A DNA stretch of 27,658 bases from Candidatus Bathyarchaeota archaeon (lineage in GTDB: Archaea; Thermoproteota; Bathyarchaeia; Bathyarchaeales; DTEX01), in contig PIYH01000004.1 of NCBI GenBank assembly GCA_003601695.1, positions 1 to 27,658 of the forward strand, written 5' to 3'. This document shows, in pieces, positions 23,791 to 27,658 of the stretch. A program made the position numbers and the translations under genes. The notes under the pieces were generated by a model. The model was not told the origin of the DNA. It searched no databases and saw nothing but the letters and a program-made list of their open reading frames with translations. The first letter of the stretch is position 1. Each line of letters begins with the position of its first letter.

Positions 23791-23884
23791 GAAGATGCGA
23801 TATTAAGGAACAGGCAGGGGAGAAGATGTGAGAAACTTTTTAACATGACTAAGCAATAATAGTTTACTAAATTAGGAGGTTTAT

Positions 23885-25129
23885 TTGTTGCGTCTTGCAA
23901 TAGAAGGAGGAGAACCTGTTCGTAAGGAGCCTTTCCCACCCAGGATACAGATCGGCCAAGAGGAGTTAGATGCGGTAGTTAATCTCATGAAGAAGTATAT
24001 GAAAGAAGGCGGGGCATTCGACCGCTACGGCGGAACTGAGGTCGATGCCTTCGAGGAGGAATTCGCAAAGTACTATGGGGTCAAGTATGCCACAGCTGTG
24101 AGTTCTGGAACTGCTTCTATTCACTCGGCACTCGGAGCCTTGAGGCTTGATGTTGGATGTGAGGTGATCTCTTCGCCGATTACGGATCCCGGAGCCGTCG
24201 CCCCGATTCTCTTCCAGAACTGCATACCCGTCTTCGCTGATGCGGATCCGGAGACTTTCAACATGGACCCGAAGTCTCTAGAGGAGCGGATAACCGATAA
24301 GACGAAGGCCGTGATCGTTGGGCACATAGCTGGACAACCATGCGATATGGATCCCATAATGGAGGTAGCTGAAGAACATAATCTGGTAGTTATAGAGGAC
24401 TGTAGCCAAGCCCACGACGCCCTCTATAAGGGGAGGAAGGTTGGCACAATAGGGCATGCCGGATGCTTCAGCCTCATGAGCGGAAAACATATTACATCTG
24501 GTGGACAGGGAGGCATGGTTATAACGAACGACGAGGAGCTCTACTGGAACGCGAAGAGATTCGCCGACAGGGGAAAACCCTTCGGCACAACCGCCAAGGG
24601 AAACCTTTTCTTAGGCAACAACTATCGCATGACGGAGCTCGCGGCTGCTATAGGGAGAGTCCAGCTAAGGAAGCTGCCTAAGATTGTTGAGGCTCGACGC
24701 AGAGTAGTCGCAAGACTCGAGAAGGAGATGAGAGACCTAGAAGCTGTCCGATTGGGAAAGATAATCGAGGGCGCAGTCTCCTCATACTGGTTTGTCTTTC
24801 TCCGCGTATACGAGTCTAAGCTGAAGGTAAGCATGGAGGAGTTTGGGAGGGCCGTCAGAGCTGAAGGCATACCGATAGGGGGGAAGTATGGCAACCTAGT
24901 CTATGATAGGCCTTGGATAATGGAGAGGCGGACCTACGGTAACTCCAAGTGTCCATGGGTCTGCCCCTTCTGGGGTAAAACCATAAAGTATGAAGGCTCA
25001 TGTCCAAACGCCCAAAAGGCTATAGACACCCATCTGGTTCTACACATACATGAGTGCTACACAGATAAAGAAGCGATAGATATAGCCGAAGCCTTGAGGA
25101 AAGTTGAGTCTCACTACATCAAAAAGTGA
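23885..25129 (+). CDS. DegT/DnrJ/EryC1/StrS-type PLP aminotransferase
   Basis: 414 residues. The PLP lysine is Lys201 in SLMSGKHITSGGQGG, and the cofactor-binding acid and partner lie in VVIEDCSQAHDA. The N-terminus carries RYGGTEVDAFEEEFAKYYGV and AVSSGTASIHSALGAL; the C-terminal domain has FLGNNYRMTELAAAIGRVQL. The family aminates keto-sugars or inosose-type cyclitols (StsC-like). Members beginning LAIxGGEPVR are often of the cyclitol/sugar type. Two tandem TTG codons (23885, 23888) follow AGGAGGT (23875-23881); 23888 has the better spacing, so the true start may be one codon later. The Gfo/Idh, GH4 and propeller genes in the window also fit carbohydrate or cyclitol metabolism. Confidence 0.9.
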   Translation: MLRLAIEGGEPVRKEPFPPRIQIGQEELDAVVNLMKKYMKEGGAFDRYGGTEVDAFEEEFAKYYGVKYATAVSSGTASIHSALGALRLDVGCEVISSPITDPGAVAPILFQNCIPVFADADPETFNMDPKSLEERITDKTKAVIVGHIAGQPCDMDPIMEVAEEHNLVVIEDCSQAHDALYKGRKVGTIGHAGCFSLMSGKHITSGGQGGMVITNDEELYWNAKRFADRGKPFGTTAKGNLFLGNNYRMTELAAAIGRVQLRKLPKIVEARRRVVARLEKEMRDLEAVRLGKIIEGAVSSYWFVFLRVYESKLKVSMEEFGRAVRAEGIPIGGKYGNLVYDRPWIMERRTYGNSKCPWVCPFWGKTIKYEGSCPNAQKAIDTHLVLHIHECYTDKEAIDIAEALRKVESHYIKK

Positions 25130-25434
25130 AGCCTCAGCTTCTTCACGCTTTCTATTGGAATGTCTCTTCCAGAACTCGCAGTTGACCTCATAGCAATCTG
25201 CAAAAAGAGTATGAGGTTGCGGTCGGCGACATAATCGGCAGCTACATCGTAGATGCAACGCTTTCGATAGGCATAGGGCAGATCTTCCCCCAAACTGTAG
25301 CGTCTAATCTAGCAGGCACTACAATCCCATATACTATCTTCGCATCTCTTGCAGTGACCCTCATCCTTACATTGGAAGAGAAGATGGACAAGAAAACTGG
25401 AACGATCTTCATGATGCTATACGCCATTTCATAA
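25130..25434 (+). pseudogene. Remnant of a Na+/Ca2+ exchanger (CaCA family), C-terminal half
   Basis: Directly after the DegT stop, the same frame reads FFTLSIGMSLPELAVDLIAI, the alpha-repeat signature of CaCA exchangers (GTSLPELAVSLxAxRKG). At about 25201-25212 the frame shifts and continues as YEVAVGDIIGSYIVDATLSI, then GIGQIFPQTVASNL, membrane helices (TIPYTIFASLAVTLILTL) and a stop at 25432-25434. The N-terminal repeat is missing, and the shift breaks the surviving repeat. It cannot make a transporter. Confidence 0.75.
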
Positions 25435-25487
25435 CTGATATTTGCAGTCTGAATGTTCACCAGCCTAATTCGAAAATGATAAAACTT

Positions 25488-25499
25488 AAGTATATATTA
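25488..25499 (+). promoter_or_regulatory. TATA box upstream of the tRNA gene
   Basis: AAGTATATATTA lies about 35 bases before the 5' end of the mature tRNA, giving an expected transcription start near 25520 and a short leader to be removed by RNase P. Confidence 0.55.
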
Positions 25500-25530
25500 C
25501 CAATCTTCAGAAAAATGAGAAGCCTTATCG

Positions 25531-25649
25531 GCGGGGGTACCCGAGCCAGGTCTAAATAGAATGGGTCAGATCGACCCCTAAGATAAGGGGGAGGACTTAA
25601 GATCCTCTGGCGTAGGCCTTCGTGGGTTCGAATCCCACCCCCCGCACCA
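25531..25649 (+). tRNA. tRNA-Leu (UAA) with a D-loop intron, CCA encoded
   Basis: The acceptor arms GCGGGGG (25531-25537) and CCCCCGC (25639-25645) pair fully, followed by discriminator A and an encoded CCA. The T arm is GTGGG-TTCGAAT-CCCAC. The anticodon arm is GAGGA-CTTAAGA-TCCTC, giving anticodon TAA. The long variable arm (TGGCGTAGGCCTTC) fits a leucine tRNA. The D arm CCC...GGG is interrupted by an insertion of about 31 bases. Removing it restores a normal D loop, GAGCCAGGTCTAA. It is convergent with the transferase gene to its right. Confidence 0.93.
25556..25586 (+). other. Bulge-helix-bulge intron in the D loop of tRNA-Leu
   Basis: A splicing motif can be folded. GTCT (25550-25553) pairs with AGAT (25581-25584, one G-U) as the four-base central helix. 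The three-base bulges are AAA (25554-25556) and AAG (25585-25587). The intron-side helix begins with TAG (25557-25559) paired to CTA (25578-25580), and a further stem GGGTC/GACCC (25563-25567, 25573-25577) caps it. Cutting after the second base of each bulge removes 31 bases and leaves a canonical tRNA. The exon-side helix is weak, so this is a relaxed form of the motif. Confidence 0.75.
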
Positions 25650-25772
25650 AAACCGCACTGCGAAAGAAAAATCAGGAATGCTTTTTGAATTTGGTTTTCT
25701 GCTCAAAAATAGAAGGAGAATAGAATATCAACGATCCGGAGAGAAATAAAATACCTAAAGAATTTGGAGAGT

Positions 25773-25832
25773 TTTCCAGATCTAAAATGATTCAAGAGGT
25801 TCTAAATAAAAATTGGGTTTCCAGATCTAAAA
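25773..25832 (+). repeat. 15-bp direct repeat in the AT-rich gap
   Basis: TTTCCAGATCTAAAA occurs at 25773-25787 and again at 25818-25832, 45 bases apart. The gap 25650-25912 lies between the 3' ends of the tRNA and the minus-strand transferase gene. It also holds a TATA-like ATATTTATA near 25855-25863. No ORF or known element is present. Confidence 0.5.
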
Positions 25833-25912
25833 ATAATGCATTGATACGGGACAATATTTATATCGCTTCATAAAAAATCTCTTGTAGAATCTCCAGATAG
25901 TGAAGCTATGAT

Positions 25913-26605
25913 CTAAATCTGTCTCAATATCGCTGGCTGTCTTTCTCTATCTGCTGCATGGAGATGCTTGGCTGTTCTCCAACCGTATATTATGGATGTA
26001 AGAGCTGCATGCGTCATTATGCTCATTAGAGAGTATAATGGGAAGCCTAAAAGCACGCCGATTAGTATGTGGATATTATAGAGGTTTCTTCTCCCCGCGA
26101 TTCTCCTGAAGACTCTCTCAAAGTCTCCATAAATGTCCAGGCTTGTGCCCATCGTTCTGCTGAATGTATCATAGCAGTATCTATAGAATGATATGAAGAG
26201 AATTGAAAGCATGCTTAGTATAAGCGGCGAAGAGTCGCCTGTGCTTCTATAAAGAAATAGGGCTAATGAGATTAGCCATGTGAACTCGAAGAGCAAGTCG
26301 AATGCATGCTCCATCTTCCCAAGCTTGGTAGTCTGTCCTTTAGCTCTTGCTAGCTTTCCATCTACACCGTCAAGCAGTCCGACGATGAAACTTAGAATGG
26401 AGCCTTGGATCAGATAGCCGAAAAAATATAGCGTTGCGGCGAAATATGCGAGTAGATTAACCATCAATGTGACTTGATTCGGAGTTACATCAGTACGCAT
26501 TAATCTTAGAGTTATCCAGTTCTCCACGGGTCTATGAACATAATAGGCTAAGAGGTCGGATGCACCTTTTTCCTTATCAAAGGAATGTTTCTTCATCCTT
26601 CTCAC
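25913..26605 (-). CDS. CDP-alcohol phosphatidyltransferase family protein (DIPP synthase-like)
   Basis: 230 residues, membrane-embedded. It has a lead-in DVTPNQVTLMVNLL (about 39-52) like that of DIPP synthases (NPNQMTLISF) and about five or six further helices. The family motif reads DGVDGKLAR-x8-GKMEHAFD (about 78-104). The first half (DxxDGxxAR) is intact. In the second half the canonical Gx3Dx3D is replaced by Gx2Ex3D, so one acid is Glu and the spacing is one short. The gene starts at GTG 26605, overlapping the cytidylyltransferase stop (GTGA). That coupling suggests it condenses CDP-inositol with inositol-1-phosphate, as in DIP synthesis. A CDP-archaeol lipid transferase is the alternative. 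Confidence 0.75.
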   Translation of the reverse strand: MRRMKKHSFDKEKGASDLLAYYVHRPVENWITLRLMRTDVTPNQVTLMVNLLAYFAATLYFFGYLIQGSILSFIVGLLDGVDGKLARAKGQTTKLGKMEHAFDLLFEFTWLISLALFLYRSTGDSSPLILSMLSILFISFYRYCYDTFSRTMGTSLDIYGDFERVFRRIAGRRNLYNIHILIGVLLGFPLYSLMSIMTHAALTSIIYGWRTAKHLHAADRERQPAILRQI

Positions 26606-27411
26606 GGGCTGTCAGTCATCATTTTTGAATGAAGTTCTGCATGTCTAGCCCTCTGGAAATTCGTTAAGAATTTTTCATGGAAGGTCTCTACATTCTCCAC
26701 GGCTGGTAGGATTTTCTCTACCATTCTCCGTGTGAGTGGAGTATCCACATCAAACCAGTAGTATTTCTCATTGTCGAAGATACGCGCAGCCATCTTCCTC
26801 TTACTTGCCAGTAGACTGATCGCGTCTGTTAGTGAATAGCATCCTCGATCTATTGTTCTTTCAAGAGCACGGAATATGCTTGGCGTGCAGAGGAAAATTC
26901 CCATGTCCACACCGTTATACTCTGTGAGTTTCTTGCCAATCTTGAGGATTCTCTTTCCATCGGTACGAACTTTAGTTGCATCATCAATGTCAAGGACACA
27001 TCTCATATTTGTATCAACACAGAGAATACACTCATCCTTGTGAAGTCGATATTCTTGGAGGTTGATTAAGATCTTTGGGTTGAAAATATGATCAGCCATT
27101 GAAAGAATGAAATTTCCATCAATCAGTCTTCTAGCAGCATGAACGGAAAAACCATTTCCTAGACGCCAATACTTATTCTCCGCATATTCTATTTTGACGT
27201 CATATTTTAGGCCATCGTTAAGAAACCTCCTTAACTTTTCACCCATATAACCCGTAACTATAATGATTTCTCTTATTCCAGCCTCCTTAATATTGAGTAT
27301 AACTCTCTCGATAAGAGAAGCCCCAAGTACTGAGATTAAAGGCTTAGGCTGCCTATCGGTATACGGTCTGAAACGTTCACCCCGACCAGCGGCTATGATA
27401 AGCGCCTTCAC
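26602..27411 (-). CDS. Inositol-1-phosphate cytidylyltransferase-like nucleotidyltransferase
   Basis: 269 residues from GTG 27411, with GAGGAGGAAA upstream; ATG 27447 would add 12 residues before the first strand. The NTP-transferase start is KALIIAAGRGERF, with RQPKPLISVLG. Features shared with the cytidylyltransferase half of Archaeoglobus IPCT-DIPPS as I recall it are GNGFSV, LSMADHIF, DIDDATKV, KIGKKL, VDMGIFL and WFDVDT. That enzyme makes CDP-inositol from CTP and inositol-1-phosphate. Here the two activities are on separate, overlapping genes. The remnant directly upstream (27438-27617) is from the enzyme that makes inositol-1-phosphate, supporting the pathway assignment. A sugar-phosphate nucleotidyltransferase is the less likely alternative. 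Confidence 0.8.
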   Translation of the reverse strand: MKALIIAAGRGERFRPYTDRQPKPLISVLGASLIERVILNIKEAGIREIIIVTGYMGEKLRRFLNDGLKYDVKIEYAENKYWRLGNGFSVHAARRLIDGNFILSMADHIFNPKILINLQEYRLHKDECILCVDTNMRCVLDIDDATKVRTDGKRILKIGKKLTEYNGVDMGIFLCTPSIFRALERTIDRGCYSLTDAISLLASKRKMAARIFDNEKYYWFDVDTPLTRRMVEKILPAVENVETFHEKFLTNFQRARHAELHSKMMTDSP

Positions 27412-27437
27412 CGTAGATTTTTCCTCCTCAGCCAAGA

Positions 27438-27617
27438 TTACAAGCATAAAAAATGGGGAATCTGGTTTTTTTCATCGCTTCTGTTTCTCTGTATATACTC
27501 TTCAATCCACCGCCTCGCAATATGGTCTTCAACCTGTACTGGCGGATGCTTGAAGGCATATGCAGATATGCTGACCAGCTGCCTGACTCCTGCTATTGCT
27601 ACTCGAATTTCAGCCAA
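27438..27617 (-). pseudogene. Inositol-1-phosphate synthase collapsed by an in-frame internal deletion
   Basis: A 59-codon frame starts at TTG 27617, with GGAGG just upstream. Its first 11 residues, MAEIRVAIAGV, are the N-terminus of archaeal/actinobacterial-type myo-inositol-1-phosphate synthase. After a short join (RQLV) the text becomes SAYAFKHPPVQVEDHIARRW and IEEYIQ, the C-terminus of the same family (SAYxxKxPPxQxxDxxARxxVEEFI). About 300 central residues, including the catalytic lysines and most of the NAD site, are missing while the frame and ribosome-binding site are kept. It is the first gene of the DIP operon, 26 bases before the cytidylyltransferase start. It cannot be active as a synthase. 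Confidence 0.7.
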
Positions 27618-27658
27618 ATCCTATTCCTCCCTTCTTATTTTTACCGTTTTGATTGTGA

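Noticed and set aside
25841..25870. TATA-like ATATTTATA possibly driving an unseen transcript
   Set aside because: No gene starts downstream on either strand (only the 3' end of the minus-strand transferase follows), so it is probably just AT-rich sequence.
1..27658. CRISPR array, integrase attachment site or replication origin
   Set aside because: No regularly spaced repeats, integrase gene, ORB-like repeats or cdc6 gene were seen. The tRNA-Leu 3' end is not repeated nearby.

Overview
The window is archaeal. It carries initiation factor aIF1A, a RIO1 kinase, a Pno1/Dim2-type KH protein and both subunits of DNA topoisomerase VI in one same-strand cluster. It also has TATA-box promoters, a tRNA-Leu with a bulge-helix-bulge intron, and frequent TTG/GTG starts next to strong Shine-Dalgarno sites. 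An anaerobic lifestyle is indicated by oxygen-sensitive NrdD/NrdG, a tungsten aldehyde:ferredoxin oxidoreductase with a 16-cysteine ferredoxin, and Feo ferrous iron uptake. A di-myo-inositol phosphate (DIP) type gene set points to a thermophile. The lineage looks like Thermoproteota/TACK (Bathyarchaeia- or Korarchaeia-like are possible), but the sequence does not fix it further.

Layout. 1-2070: the 3' end of an unrecognised gene, a RacX-type racemase (minus) and ComB. 2190-7170: aIF1A, RIO1, KH protein, Topo VI B, Topo VI A and a small membrane protein. 7190-8870: a Gfo/Idh/MocA oxidoreductase (minus), an inverted repeat and a decayed metallo-beta-lactamase gene. 8890-10290: a DUF134 regulator divergent from an aromatic-rich small-protein pair and a NifX-like protein, with two palindromes between them. 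10440-14010: AOR plus ferredoxin, then a beta-propeller glycosidase-like gene, all minus. 14080-14460: a decayed frame. 14600-17600: an iron-regulated-looking feoA-feoA-feoB(GTPase)-feoB(permease)-membrane protein operon in which FeoB is two proteins. 17650-17870: a dehydrogenase fragment. 18100-20930: nrdD-nrdG. 20980-21840: an exported or anchored metallo-beta-lactamase-fold protein. 21890-22200: a GC-rich island without an intact frame. 22440-25130: a GH4 glycosidase-like protein and a DegT aminotransferase. 25130-25650: a Na+/Ca2+ exchanger remnant and the tRNA. 25910-27620 (minus): a deleted inositol-1-phosphate synthase, then the cytidylyltransferase and CDP-alcohol transferase of the same pathway.

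Themes. Several genes are visibly decaying: MBL at 8.5 kb, dehydrogenase at 17.7 kb, exchanger at 25.2 kb, inositol phosphate synthase at 27.5 kb, and perhaps 14.1-14.45 kb and 21.9-22.2 kb. The observations most worth checking are: (1) Topo VI B, whose conserved N-terminus can only be reached from an ATA codon; (2) the in-frame collapse of inositol-1-phosphate synthase to 59 residues inside the DIP locus; (3) the tRNA-Leu D-loop intron; (4) the split FeoB; (5) the Trp/Tyr/Pro-rich protein cluster with twin TGTG-N6-CACA operators.
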